Assembly: GCA_947479935.1 (NCBI GenBank) | Contig: CANKBG010000018.1 | Span: 1 to 52,268, forward strand | DNA from: Comamonadaceae bacterium | Lineage (GTDB): Bacteria; Pseudomonadota; Gammaproteobacteria; Burkholderiales; Burkholderiaceae_C | Length of the DNA stretch: 52,268 bases | Reading direction: 5' to 3' | Shown: positions 23,441 to 33,283 of the stretch, piece by piece | How the letters are laid out: every line of letters begins with the position of its first letter | How positions within the stretch are numbered: the first letter of the stretch is position 1 | Translations under genes and position numbers: made by a program | Notes under the pieces: model-generated | The model's database searches: none | Told to the model about the DNA's origin: nothing | Seen by the model: the letters and a program-made list of their open reading frames with translations, nothing else

Positions 23441-24349
23441 TTAGGCTGTGCGTTTGGTCAAAATGGCGGTGGCCACGCGGGAGCCCGATTTGCGCTGCAA
23501 GAAATCACTGATGTACGCACCAGCGTCTACCAGCTTATCTAGGTCAATGCCTGTTTCAATGCCCATACCATGCAACATGTAGACCACGTCTTCTGTGGCC
23601 ACATTGCCCGTAGCGCCTTTGGCATATGGGCAGCCGCCTAAGCCAGCCACTGAGGCATCGTATTGCCACACCCCCATTTCCAAGCTGGCCAAGGTGTTGG
23701 ACAAGGCTTGTCCGTAGGTGTCGTGAAAGTGACCCGACACATCGTTTAAATCAAAATGTTTTAACGTGGCTTCCATGGCCGCTTGCACTTTGCGCGGGGT
23801 GCCCACGCCAATGGTGTCGGCCATGCCAATGTGCTGCACGCCAATGTCTTTCATGAGCTTGGCCAAACGCTCTACGCTGGCCGCTGGGACATCGCCTTCG
23901 TAAGGGCAACCCACCGCGCACGACATGGCGCCGCGCACATAAATACCAGCCTTCAGTGCCGCCTCTACGACTGGCGCAAAGCGTTCAATGCTGACTTCAA
24001 TGCTGCAGTTGATGTTCTTTTGACTGAAGGCTTCGCTGGCTGCCGCAAACACCACAATTTCATCGGGCTGGCTTTGAACTGCGGCTTGATAGCCTTGCAT
24101 GTTGGGCGTGAGCACCGAATAACGCACGTCTTTTTGGCGCTGAAGTCCAGCCATGACTTCGGCGTTGTCGGCCATTTGCGGCACCCACTTGGGGCTTACA
24201 AAACTGGTCACTTCAATTTCTTTCAAACCAGCGGCTTGCAAGCGATGAACCAATTCAATTTTGACGGCCGCAGGCACCGTCTGCTTTTCGTTTTGCAGGC
24301 CATCTCTTGGGCCCACATCAACCAACTTAACGCGCTTAGGAAGTGGCAT
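23441..24349 (-). CDS. liuE: Hydroxymethylglutaryl-CoA lyase
   Basis: About 302 residues from the ATG at 24349, one base after the stop of the upstream gene; the longer open frame lies within that gene. The DRE-TIM fold begins V-D-V-G-P-R-D-G-L-Q-N-E. Later come G-H-F-H-D-T-Y-G-Q-A (metal ligands) and the catalytic-loop cysteine in G-G-C-P-Y-A-K-G-A-T-G-N. The enzyme cleaves HMG-CoA to acetoacetate and acetyl-CoA, the last step of leucine/isovalerate degradation. Position in the carboxylase operon supports this over the related homocitrate synthase or pyruvate carboxylase-type enzymes. Confidence 0.94.
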   Translation of the reverse strand: MPLPKRVKLVDVGPRDGLQNEKQTVPAAVKIELVHRLQAAGLKEIEVTSFVSPKWVPQMADNAEVMAGLQRQKDVRYSVLTPNMQGYQAAVQSQPDEIVVFAAASEAFSQKNINCSIEVSIERFAPVVEAALKAGIYVRGAMSCAVGCPYEGDVPAASVERLAKLMKDIGVQHIGMADTIGVGTPRKVQAAMEATLKHFDLNDVSGHFHDTYGQALSNTLASLEMGVWQYDASVAGLGGCPYAKGATGNVATEDVVYMLHGMGIETGIDLDKLVDAGAYISDFLQRKSGSRVATAILTKRTA

Positions 24350-24350
24350 G

Positions 24351-25286
24351 TTAATAGCCTCGCACTTTGTCGACTCTGCCTTCAATGGGCAAGCCTTGAT
24401 AAACCGTCTGAATTTTGCTGGCAATTTGCGCAATGCTTTCATCGCGCAATGTTCTTGCGGAGGTGTGCGGTGTGATGGAAATTTTGGGGTGCTTCCAAAA
24501 TGCATGGTCTTGCGGCAAAGGCTCCACCCTGAACACATCGAGCATGGCGCCAGCCATGTGGCCTTCGTCGAGTAAATCTAAAAGATCTTGGTCGACCAAA
24601 TGCCGGCCTCGCGCCACATTGATCAAGTACGCATTTTTTTGGAGCTGTTGCAAGTTTGCACGATTCAAAATATTTTCTGTCTCTGCAGTAAGCGGGAGCA
24701 AATTAACCAACACGCGAGTGGCTTTTAAAAAATCAGGCAACTGCACTTGGCCTGTGAAACTTTTGACACCCTGAATTTGTTTTGCAGAACGGCTCCAAAC
24801 ATTCACAGGAAATTGAAACTGCTGAAGCGCCTCTGCCACCTTGCTGCCCAGAACGCCAGCGCCCAGCACACCCACCGCAAACTCAGAGCGAACGCTCGGC
24901 TTGCGATACGACCAACGCTGCGCTTGTGTGTCTGATTGGTAATCATCAAATTCACGGAATTGTCGGATGACGGCATGGCACACATATTCCGACATTTGCA
25001 TTGACATGCCTGCATCGTTCAGCCGAACAATGTTCATGGCAGCGGGCAATTGCAGCCTGAGCAATGCATCAACGCCCGCGCCAATGTTGAACAAGTTTTG
25101 CAGTTGTTTTTGCTCATCAATGAAGGCTTGCGGCGGCGACCACACCACCGCATGGTCTGCCAACTTAGGCGTCTGGCCAGCTTCGGCAGCTTGCCACTCC
25201 CAAATATCTACGCCCGGCAAGGCCAAGCGAAAACCTTCGAGCCAGAGGTCGGCTTTGGTATTGGTACAACAAAAAACGATTTTCAT
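24351..25286 (-). CDS. D-2-hydroxyacid dehydrogenase (GhrA-like glyoxylate/hydroxypyruvate reductase)
   Basis: 311 residues. The NAD(P)-binding motif is V-G-V-L-G-A-G-V-L-G-S-K near residue 137; the catalytic Arg, Glu and His sit in N-V-A-R-G-R-H, V-E-P-L-P and T-P-H-T-S-A-R. The length and the C-terminal H-T-S-A form resemble GhrA, which reduces glyoxylate and hydroxypyruvate with NADPH. It lies between the biotin carboxylase and HMG-CoA lyase genes with 9-bp and 1-bp gaps, but no step of leucine breakdown needs it; its role in the operon is open. Confidence 0.85.
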   Translation of the reverse strand: MKIVFCCTNTKADLWLEGFRLALPGVDIWEWQAAEAGQTPKLADHAVVWSPPQAFIDEQKQLQNLFNIGAGVDALLRLQLPAAMNIVRLNDAGMSMQMSEYVCHAVIRQFREFDDYQSDTQAQRWSYRKPSVRSEFAVGVLGAGVLGSKVAEALQQFQFPVNVWSRSAKQIQGVKSFTGQVQLPDFLKATRVLVNLLPLTAETENILNRANLQQLQKNAYLINVARGRHLVDQDLLDLLDEGHMAGAMLDVFRVEPLPQDHAFWKHPKISITPHTSARTLRDESIAQIASKIQTVYQGLPIEGRVDKVRGY

Positions 25287-25295
25287 GGCTGCAGT

Positions 25296-27374
25296 TTACT
25301 CAAGCTTCAGCAACTCTGCTCCCTCGGCTATCTGATCCCCTGGGGCGTACAGCAATTCTTTCACCTTGCCATCTTTGGGCGCCGCAATGGTGTGTTCCAT
25401 TTTCATGGCCTCCATCACCGCCAAGCTTTGCCCCGCCTTGACCCAATCGCCCGCCTTGACGGCAAAAGACACCACCTTGCCCGGCATGGGCGCCGTGAGG
25501 CCGCCTTTTGCATCTTGTGCGCCTTCTGCATGGGCCAAAGGGTGAATGATTCGAATGCGGGTAGCGCCCTGCGCTGTAAACACATGCGCCAAATCGTCTG
25601 GCTGGCCAGGCTTGCCTTTTTGCAAAACCACTTCGCTGGTGACGCGCTGGCCTTGCCATGTCACGTTCAATGATGGCGATGGAGAGTGCGCCGAAGTGAC
25701 ATCTTGCTCGGCAACAGAAAATATCAAACCATCCTGCGTGCCTCGGACGTTAGGACCTGCCGCATCGCCCCAAGTTAACTGCATGGCGCCATCGTGACCG
25801 TAATGCAACCAAGCCGTCTGCGTTTGGCCTGCAAACTCCAATGGAAATCGACGGCTGGTTTCGGCATGCGATTGCCATGCATCACTTTTGCTAAAGGGGT
25901 CGTTGCCTTGCTGCAAGGACTCTTGATGCAAAGTGTGCGCCACCACGGCCGCCGTTGCTGCATTCAAGCCCACAGTTTCTTGATGGAACAACACATGGGC
26001 TTCGCGTGGAATGAGGGCCGTGTCTAAACGTGCTTCTGCAAAAGAAGCGCTGTGCACCACGTGCCTTAAAAATTGCACGTTGGTAGCCAAACCAACCACT
26101 TGCGTTTGCGCCAAAGCTTGATCAAGCAATGCCAAGGCTTGCTCGCGTGTGTCGCCATGCACAATGAGTTTGGCCACCATGGAGTCGTAATAAGGGCTGA
26201 TGGTGTCGCCTTGTCGCACACCATCGTCAAAGCGCACAGCGCCTCTTTCAAAAGCAGTGTGCGCTGGTTTTTTGTAAACCTGCAAGCGGCCCGTGGCGGG
26301 CAAGAAATTGTTGTCGGGGTTTTCGGCGCAAATGCGTGCTTCAATGGCGTGGCCGTTCAACTTAATTTGGTCTTGCTTTAAAGGCAAGGGTTGGCCGCTG
26401 GCCACGCGCAACTGCCACTCCACCAAATCCAAGCCTGTGACGGCTTCAGTCACGGGGTGCTCCACTTGCAAGCGCGTATTCATCTCCATGAAGAAAAATT
26501 TCATATCGACTTGACCCGTGGCCTTGTTGTCGCGTTGCTCGACGATGAACTCGACGGTACCCGCACCCACATAGTTCACAGCGCGCGCGGCCGCTACCGC
26601 AGCCTCGCCCATTTGTTTGCGCAGCGCTTCTGACATGCCAGGTGCAGGCGCTTCTTCCAACACCTTTTGATGGCGTCGTTGCACCGAACAATCGCGCTCC
26701 ATGAGGTAAACGCAGTTGCCTTGTGTGTCGCCAAACACTTGAATTTCAATGTGACGAGGACGCTGCACATATTTTTCAATGAGCACCGCTTGATCACCAA
26801 AACTGTTTTGGGCTTCACGCTGGCATGAGGCCAAGGCTTCAGCAAAGTCTTCTGACTTTTCTACAGCACGCATGCCTTTGCCGCCGCCGCCGGCACTGGC
26901 TTTGATGAGCACGGGGTAGCCCATGAGATCGGCTTCGCGCTTGAGCAATTCAGGATTTTGATCAGCGCCGTGATAACCGGGCACCAAAGGTACACCGGCT
27001 TTTTCCATGAGTTGTTTGGACTCCGCTTTCAAACCCATGGCTTGAATGGCCGATGCTGGCGGGCCAATGAAAACCAAACCAGCTTTGTTGCAGGTCTCGG
27101 CAAAGGCTTCGTTTTCACTTAAGAAGCCATAGCCTGGGTGAATGGCTTGAGCCCCTGTGGTCTTGGCTGCCTCGATGATTTTTTCCCAACGCAAGTAGCT
27201 GTCTTTGGGCGCAGAGCCCCCCACATGAATGGCTTCATCACATGCAGCCACATGTTTGGCGGTGGCATCGGCATCGGAATACACCGCCACAGTTTGAATG
27301 CCCATGCGCTTGGCAGTGGCTGCCACACGGCAGGCAATTTCGCCGCGATTGGCAATGAGAATTTTTTTGAACAT
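25296..27374 (-). CDS. liuD: 3-methylcrotonyl-CoA carboxylase, biotin-containing alpha subunit
   Basis: About 692 residues from the ATG at 27374, where the biotin carboxylase domain begins (F-K-K-I-L-I-A-N-R-G-E-I-A-C-R). ATP-grasp features include K-A-S-A-G-G-G-G-K-G-M and E-M-N-T-R-L-Q-V-E-H. The C-terminal biotinyl domain has A-M-K-M at ~657-660, with the lysine ~34 residues from the end. It carboxylates biotin with bicarbonate and ATP for transfer to 3-methylcrotonyl-CoA. Propionyl- or geranyl-CoA carboxylase alpha subunits look alike; methylcrotonyl is preferred because HMG-CoA lyase and a hydratase share the operon. Confidence 0.92.
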   Translation of the reverse strand: MFKKILIANRGEIACRVAATAKRMGIQTVAVYSDADATAKHVAACDEAIHVGGSAPKDSYLRWEKIIEAAKTTGAQAIHPGYGFLSENEAFAETCNKAGLVFIGPPASAIQAMGLKAESKQLMEKAGVPLVPGYHGADQNPELLKREADLMGYPVLIKASAGGGGKGMRAVEKSEDFAEALASCQREAQNSFGDQAVLIEKYVQRPRHIEIQVFGDTQGNCVYLMERDCSVQRRHQKVLEEAPAPGMSEALRKQMGEAAVAAARAVNYVGAGTVEFIVEQRDNKATGQVDMKFFFMEMNTRLQVEHPVTEAVTGLDLVEWQLRVASGQPLPLKQDQIKLNGHAIEARICAENPDNNFLPATGRLQVYKKPAHTAFERGAVRFDDGVRQGDTISPYYDSMVAKLIVHGDTREQALALLDQALAQTQVVGLATNVQFLRHVVHSASFAEARLDTALIPREAHVLFHQETVGLNAATAAVVAHTLHQESLQQGNDPFSKSDAWQSHAETSRRFPLEFAGQTQTAWLHYGHDGAMQLTWGDAAGPNVRGTQDGLIFSVAEQDVTSAHSPSPSLNVTWQGQRVTSEVVLQKGKPGQPDDLAHVFTAQGATRIRIIHPLAHAEGAQDAKGGLTAPMPGKVVSFAVKAGDWVKAGQSLAVMEAMKMEHTIAAPKDGKVKELLYAPGDQIAEGAELLKLE

Positions 27375-27433
27375 GTTCAGCCTGCTAATTTTTAAATCGT
27401 TGATTTCTTCGAGTTGCGTCAATGCAATTTGGC

Positions 27434-28234
27434 TCACTGCGCCTGCGTCCATTGCGCAGGTCTTTTTTGCAAAAACGATTGCAAGCCTTCTTTGCCTTCA
27501 TCGCTGGCACGAATATCCGCAATGCGTCGGGCTGTTTCAATTCTTAAAGTTTCATCGATAGGCATACTTGCCACGTCTTGCACCAAACGTTTGCAAGCGC
27601 GCAATGCCTGCGGCCCATTGCCACACAAGGTGCTTACGATCTCGGCCACTTTGATGTCCAAGGTGTCGGGCGTGCACAGTTCATGCACCATGCCCATGGC
27701 ATGCGCTTGGGCTGCTGAAAATCTTTCAGCCGTCACCATATACCGCTTGGCGGCTTGCGCGCCCATGGCTCGAATCACGTAGGGGCTGATGGTGCCGGGC
27801 AATAATCCCAAGCGCGCTTCAGACAAACAAAAGGTCACGTTGTCTGACGCTAGCAATACATCGCACACAGCAGCCAAGCCCATGCCGCCCGCATAGCAAT
27901 CGCCTTGAACGCGGCCCACAATGGGCACAGGGCATTGGTCCAAGGTCCAGAGCATGTCGGCCAGTTTTTGGGCATCTGCACGGTTTTCTTCCCAGCTGTA
28001 GCCCGACATGGCACGCATCCAATTTAAATCCGCGCCGGCACAAAATGCTTTGCCATGCGCACTGAGCACAATGGCGCGCAAATCAGGATCCTGGCCCAAT
28101 TGCTGAAAGGCATCGGTGAGTTCGGCAATGACCGAATCGTTGAACGCATTGCGTACATCGGGTCGGTTTAGCCACACCTCGGCTACATACTTAGAGGGGC
28201 GGCGAATGTCTAATGTTGGAGCGGTCAATGTCAT
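27434..28234 (-). CDS. liuC: Enoyl-CoA hydratase family protein, likely methylglutaconyl-CoA hydratase
   Basis: 266 residues with the crotonase fold: H-G-K-A-F-C-A-G-A-D-L-N-W-M in the first oxyanion region, G-D-C-Y-A-G-G-M-G-L-A in the second, and S-E-A-R-L-G-L-L-P-G-T-I. The position between the two carboxylase subunit genes and upstream of HMG-CoA lyase points to hydration of 3-methylglutaconyl-CoA to HMG-CoA. The family is broad, so specificity rests on context. Confidence 0.87.
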   Translation of the reverse strand: MTLTAPTLDIRRPSKYVAEVWLNRPDVRNAFNDSVIAELTDAFQQLGQDPDLRAIVLSAHGKAFCAGADLNWMRAMSGYSWEENRADAQKLADMLWTLDQCPVPIVGRVQGDCYAGGMGLAAVCDVLLASDNVTFCLSEARLGLLPGTISPYVIRAMGAQAAKRYMVTAERFSAAQAHAMGMVHELCTPDTLDIKVAEIVSTLCGNGPQALRACKRLVQDVASMPIDETLRIETARRIADIRASDEGKEGLQSFLQKRPAQWTQAQ

Positions 28235-28278
28235 GGCTCATCTTTCTGAAAATGTTTCATTCAGTTTTTGTTAACAAT

Positions 28279-29424
28279 TCAATAGCGCTTGGCCACTTCG
28301 TCCAGCATCACTTCGGTGGCACCGCCACCAATGCCCAAAATGCGCGCATCGCGCCACAAACGTTCAATGGCCGTTTCGCGGATGTAGCCCATGCCACCGT
28401 GAAACTGCTGGCAGGTCTGCACCACTTCGTTGACCAACTCGCCCGTTAAAGCTTTGAGCATGGACACTTCTTGAACGATGTCTTTTTGCTGCGTCACGCT
28501 CCATGCGCAGTGGTACATAAACTGTCTGGCAGAACGCGTTTTCGCATCCAACATGGCCAAGCGCTGACGAATCACTTGCTTGTCCCACAAGGTGCCGCCA
28601 AACGCAGGGCGTTGGCGCACATAGTCCAAGGTGAGTTCCAACGCCCGAGTGCAATGGCCAATGGCCATGGCGGCCAAAGCAATGCGCTCGGTCTGGAAAT
28701 TTTTCATGACCGAGTAGAAGCCTTTGTTTTCTTCACCAAGCAAGTGATGGTCTGGAATGCGCACGTTGTCGAGCACCAACTCGGCCGTATCAGATGACAG
28801 CCAACCGGTTTTCTTCAAAGCACGACCCACACTGAAACCTGGTGTTCCTTTTTCCACAATGAACATGGACATGGCATGACGCGCATCGCCAGTTTTAGCA
28901 GCAATGAAATACAGGTCGGCATGGACTCCGTTGGTGATGAACATCTTGGTGCCATTCAACACCCAATGGTCGCCATCGCGTTTGGCTGTGGTGCGAATGC
29001 CTGCTACGTCGGAGCCTGCACCGGGTTCAGACACACCGACCGCGGTGATGCAATCGCCCGTTGTAATGCGCGGCATGTATTTGGCTTTTTGCGCCGCCGT
29101 GCCCGCATGGTGCAAGTGCGGGCTGGCCATGTCGGTGTGCACCAACACAGTGATGATGAAGCCCGCAAACGTAGACTGCGACAAGGCCTCTGCAAACACC
29201 AAATTGGCCATGGCATCAGCACCACCGCCGCCCAAGTCTGGGTCGTACATCAAGCCGAGCAAACCGGCTTGCCCCATTTTGCGCAGCACTTCGCGCGGCA
29301 CCATGCCTTCTTCCTCCCAAGCTTGCGCATAAGGCTCTACTTCGCGCGCAATGAACTTGGCTACTTGATCGCGCAGCAGTGTGTGCTCGGGCGTGGTGTA
29401 GATGTTGTCAAAGGTGTAAGTCAT
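28279..29424 (-). CDS. Acyl-CoA dehydrogenase family protein in the carboxylase operon
   Basis: 381 residues with N-terminal helical, beta and C-terminal helical domains. Signatures are [12 protein letters not shown] (FAD/substrate contact) and W-V-L-N-G-T-K-M-F-I-T-N-G. The end reads G-I-G-G-G-A-T-E-V-M, placing the catalytic glutamate at the IVD/SCAD-like position. The gene lies between the beta subunit and hydratase genes, 18 bp and 44 bp away. Since a closer isovaleryl-CoA dehydrogenase is at 37197, this one may act on another branched or terpenoid acyl-CoA; the substrate is unknown. Confidence 0.88.
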   Translation of the reverse strand: MTYTFDNIYTTPEHTLLRDQVAKFIAREVEPYAQAWEEEGMVPREVLRKMGQAGLLGLMYDPDLGGGGADAMANLVFAEALSQSTFAGFIITVLVHTDMASPHLHHAGTAAQKAKYMPRITTGDCITAVGVSEPGAGSDVAGIRTTAKRDGDHWVLNGTKMFITNGVHADLYFIAAKTGDARHAMSMFIVEKGTPGFSVGRALKKTGWLSSDTAELVLDNVRIPDHHLLGEENKGFYSVMKNFQTERIALAAMAIGHCTRALELTLDYVRQRPAFGGTLWDKQVIRQRLAMLDAKTRSARQFMYHCAWSVTQQKDIVQEVSMLKALTGELVNEVVQTCQQFHGGMGYIRETAIERLWRDARILGIGGGATEVMLDEVAKRY

Positions 29425-29442
29425 GTTGTTCTTTCTGAAACA

Positions 29443-31065
<1,623 letters not shown>

Positions 31066-31100
31066 GTTAGAAATCTCCTGATGCGCAAGGATAGCCCTAG

Positions 31101-31126
31101 CCTCTAAAGAGGGGGAAACTTAGAGG
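31101..31126. promoter_or_regulatory. Inverted repeat CCTCTAA-N12-TTAGAGG between liuB and the AraC gene
   Basis: Perfect 7-bp arms separated by 12 bp, in the middle of the 96-bp gap between divergent genes. It is 36 bp upstream of the liuB start and 36 bp upstream of the AraC-family start. A second irregular element with TTGCGCC and TGACGCA follows at 31134-31153. Either could be the AraC protein's operator; no LiuR-type site is present here. Confidence 0.5.
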
Positions 31127-31161
31127 TTGCAAATTGCGCCAAAAATGACGCAGAATAGGTC

Positions 31162-32232
31162 ATGTGCTCAACGCTTGTGAAACGACCCCCTGTAGCGGCC
31201 ACACCCATGGCCTTTGTACAGGCAATGCTGCGGGCTTATGTTGCGCAAAATAAAAGCCCGATGAAGGCCCTAGAATTTGCACAAATTACGCCATCTCAAT
31301 CCAAAAAATCCAACACCCACATCACGGCCTTGCAAATGGAGCGCATCTCCAGCTTTGCCATGCATGAACTCAACGACGAAGCACTGGGCTGCCTAAGCCG
31401 CCCATTGCCCTGGGGCACATACGGCATGTTGGTGCGCGCATCTCTCACTTCACCCACATTGGGCGTGGCCCTCAAACGCTGGTGCCGACATCACAGCCTG
31501 GTGGCCGACGACATTGAACTGTCGGTGGTGGAGCATGATGGCAAGGCGCACATTCAATTGACGGAATACAAAGATTTAGGTGTTCAACGCGAATTTGGCG
31601 TGCTCTCCATTCTTCGCAACCTGTATGGGGTGGCCTGCTGGCTCATTGACTCTCGCATCACGCTTGAACAAGTTCAGTTTGCATTTGAGGCACCAGCCCA
31701 TGCCGCGGTGTATCCCTTGATGTTTCAAAGCTCCGTGGCATTTGAAGTACACAGCAAAAATGCGGAAGGACATGCCGTATCGTCAATGGTGATGAACGCC
31801 AGCTATTTGAAATTGCCACTGCGCCGCGATGAAGCCGCCTTGCAACACATGCTGAAAACTGCGCTGACGCTCACGGTGCTGCAATACCGAAAAGACCGCT
31901 TATTGCTTGCGCAAGTTAAACAAGCCTTGGCCATGCAGCCACAACAAACACACAGCGCAGAAGACTTGGCACCACTTTTGAATTTATCGCCGCGCAGCTT
32001 GCACCGGCAACTCAAAGAAGAAGGTGTGAGTCTGCAGGCTTTGAAAGACGAAGTGCGGCGCGAACGCGCCATAGAATTGTTGCAAAGAACTCGCAAACCG
32101 GTGAAGCAAGTGGCGGAGAGTGCTGGCTTTCAAAATGAAAAAAGTTTCATCCGCGCGTTCAAGCAATGGACGGGTTATACACCTGCCGCTTTTCGTGACG
32201 CACGCCAGAGTTCGGGCAAAGCACCCATGTGA
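31162..32232 (+). CDS. AraC-family transcriptional regulator (arabinose-binding-like N-domain)
   Basis: 356 residues. The N-terminal ~230 residues match the 'arabinose-binding domain of AraC' type seen in OruR/ArgR-like regulators, with W-G-T-Y-G-M-L-V-R-A near residue 93. The C-terminal ~100 residues hold two helix-turn-helix motifs (L-N-L-S-P-R-S-L-H-R-Q-L and A-G-F-Q-N-E-K-S-F-I-R-A-F-K-Q-W-T-G). Divergent from liuB, so control of the carboxylase operon is likely; the inducer is unknown. No strong ribosome site precedes the start at 31162, and an ATG at 31207 is an alternative. Its last 58 nt overlap the convergent HAD gene. Confidence 0.88.
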   Translation: MCSTLVKRPPVAATPMAFVQAMLRAYVAQNKSPMKALEFAQITPSQSKKSNTHITALQMERISSFAMHELNDEALGCLSRPLPWGTYGMLVRASLTSPTLGVALKRWCRHHSLVADDIELSVVEHDGKAHIQLTEYKDLGVQREFGVLSILRNLYGVACWLIDSRITLEQVQFAFEAPAHAAVYPLMFQSSVAFEVHSKNAEGHAVSSMVMNASYLKLPLRRDEAALQHMLKTALTLTVLQYRKDRLLLAQVKQALAMQPQQTHSAEDLAPLLNLSPRSLHRQLKEEGVSLQALKDEVRRERAIELLQRTRKPVKQVAESAGFQNEKSFIRAFKQWTGYTPAAFRDARQSSGKAPM

Positions 32233-32852
32233 GGAAAGAGTTGTGTGGCGCCCGCTTCTTTCAATGCGGTCGCTAAAGATTCGTCTTGGCACAGCGCCCA
32301 CACGGTTGCGCCTGCCGCCACGCCTGCCTCAATGCCCGCTGTGCTGTCTTCAATCACCAAGCAATGCGCCGGATTGCACTTTAGGTGCGCAGCCGCAGCC
32401 AAGTAGACATCGGGCGCGGGCTTGGTGCGTGCCATTTCATGGCCACTGAAAATGCGGCCTTCAAAGTGCGGCATGAGCTTGACATGTGCAAGTTGCATTT
32501 CAACCTTGTAGCGATCGGCGCCAGAGGCACACGCAATAGACCCTTGCGTTAATTCGTAGGCTGCAACAACAGCTTCGTGTGCCCCAGGCATGACTTGGAG
32601 ACGCGCTTCAAGGGCCTCGTTGCGGCGCAATCTGAATGCATGCAACCATTCTTCTGTTAAAGGCAAACCGGTTCGTGCTTCAATTTCTGCTTTGTGATCT
32701 TTCACGGCTTTGCCCACAAAATAGCGAAAGCAATCTTCGCTAGACATCACCCAGCCTCGCTCTTCCAGCATGTCGCGCAACACCGCATTGGTAATGGGTT
32801 CGCTGTCTACCAGCACCCCATCGCAATCAAATAAAACAGCTTGAAAATTCAT
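32175..32852 (-). CDS. HAD-superfamily phosphatase (subfamily IA, beta-phosphoglucomutase/GPH-like)
   Basis: 225 residues. Motif I is F-D-C-D-G-V-L-V-D-S-E with both aspartates. Motif II lies in A-C-A-S-G-A-D, where the usual serine/threonine is followed by G-A. Motif III lysine is in K-P-A-P-D-V-Y and motif IV is V-I-E-D-S-T-A-G. A helical cap sits between motifs I and II. It probably removes phosphate from a small sugar phosphate or phosphoglycolate-like substrate. Its start overlaps the YchJ-like stop (ATGA), closing the LiuR operon, and its end overlaps the convergent AraC gene. Confidence 0.87.
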   Translation of the reverse strand: MNFQAVLFDCDGVLVDSEPITNAVLRDMLEERGWVMSSEDCFRYFVGKAVKDHKAEIEARTGLPLTEEWLHAFRLRRNEALEARLQVMPGAHEAVVAAYELTQGSIACASGADRYKVEMQLAHVKLMPHFEGRIFSGHEMARTKPAPDVYLAAAAHLKCNPAHCLVIEDSTAGIEAGVAAGATVWALCQDESLATALKEAGATQLFPHMGALPELWRASRKAAGV

Positions 32853-33283
32853 GCACTCATGTTAACAGCCGTCGCGTAGCGCCATTGCCCGTTTTCGCGG
32901 ATAAATCGACTTCGTTCATGCAATCGATGGGCTTTGCCAGCGACTCGCACACGTGCCACAAATTCCACCTCAGCGGTTTCTTCATTGTCTTTTAGACCGG
33001 TCGTCACAAAGTCTTTGATGTCCAGTCCCAACCACTTGGCACCCACATCAAACTCTACGCTGACAGGCCGATAGGTCTCTTGCCAAGTGTGCAACAGGTA
33101 AGCTTGGTTTTCTAAAACATAGGCGGTGTAACGCGAGCGCATCAAATGCAAGGCATCGGAAGGCAATTGTCCCTGCTCAATGTAGCGAGCACAGCAATCA
33201 AGATACGCCACCATTACGCCCTTGTGCCGAGCAGCGTTGGGTGAGCCGCCACAGGGGCACACGCTGGGCGCATGCAGTGTCAA
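32849..33283 (-). CDS. YchJ-like protein (SEC-C-type cysteine motif)
   Basis: About 144 residues if started at the TTG at 33283, which overlaps the upstream stop (TTGA) and puts the conserved V-C-P-C-G-G motif near the N-terminus as in E. coli YchJ. A GTG at 33343 is further upstream but adds residues that overlap the acyl-CoA dehydrogenase gene. Later features are C-C-A-R-Y-I, L-M-R-S-R-Y-T-A-Y and a C-terminal NTF2-like region ending R-F-I-R-E-N-G-Q-W-R-Y. The cysteines probably bind zinc. The family function is unknown. Confidence 0.82.
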   Translation of the reverse strand: MTLHAPSVCPCGGSPNAARHKGVMVAYLDCCARYIEQGQLPSDALHLMRSRYTAYVLENQAYLLHTWQETYRPVSVEFDVGAKWLGLDIKDFVTTGLKDNEETAEVEFVARVRVAGKAHRLHERSRFIRENGQWRYATAVNMSA

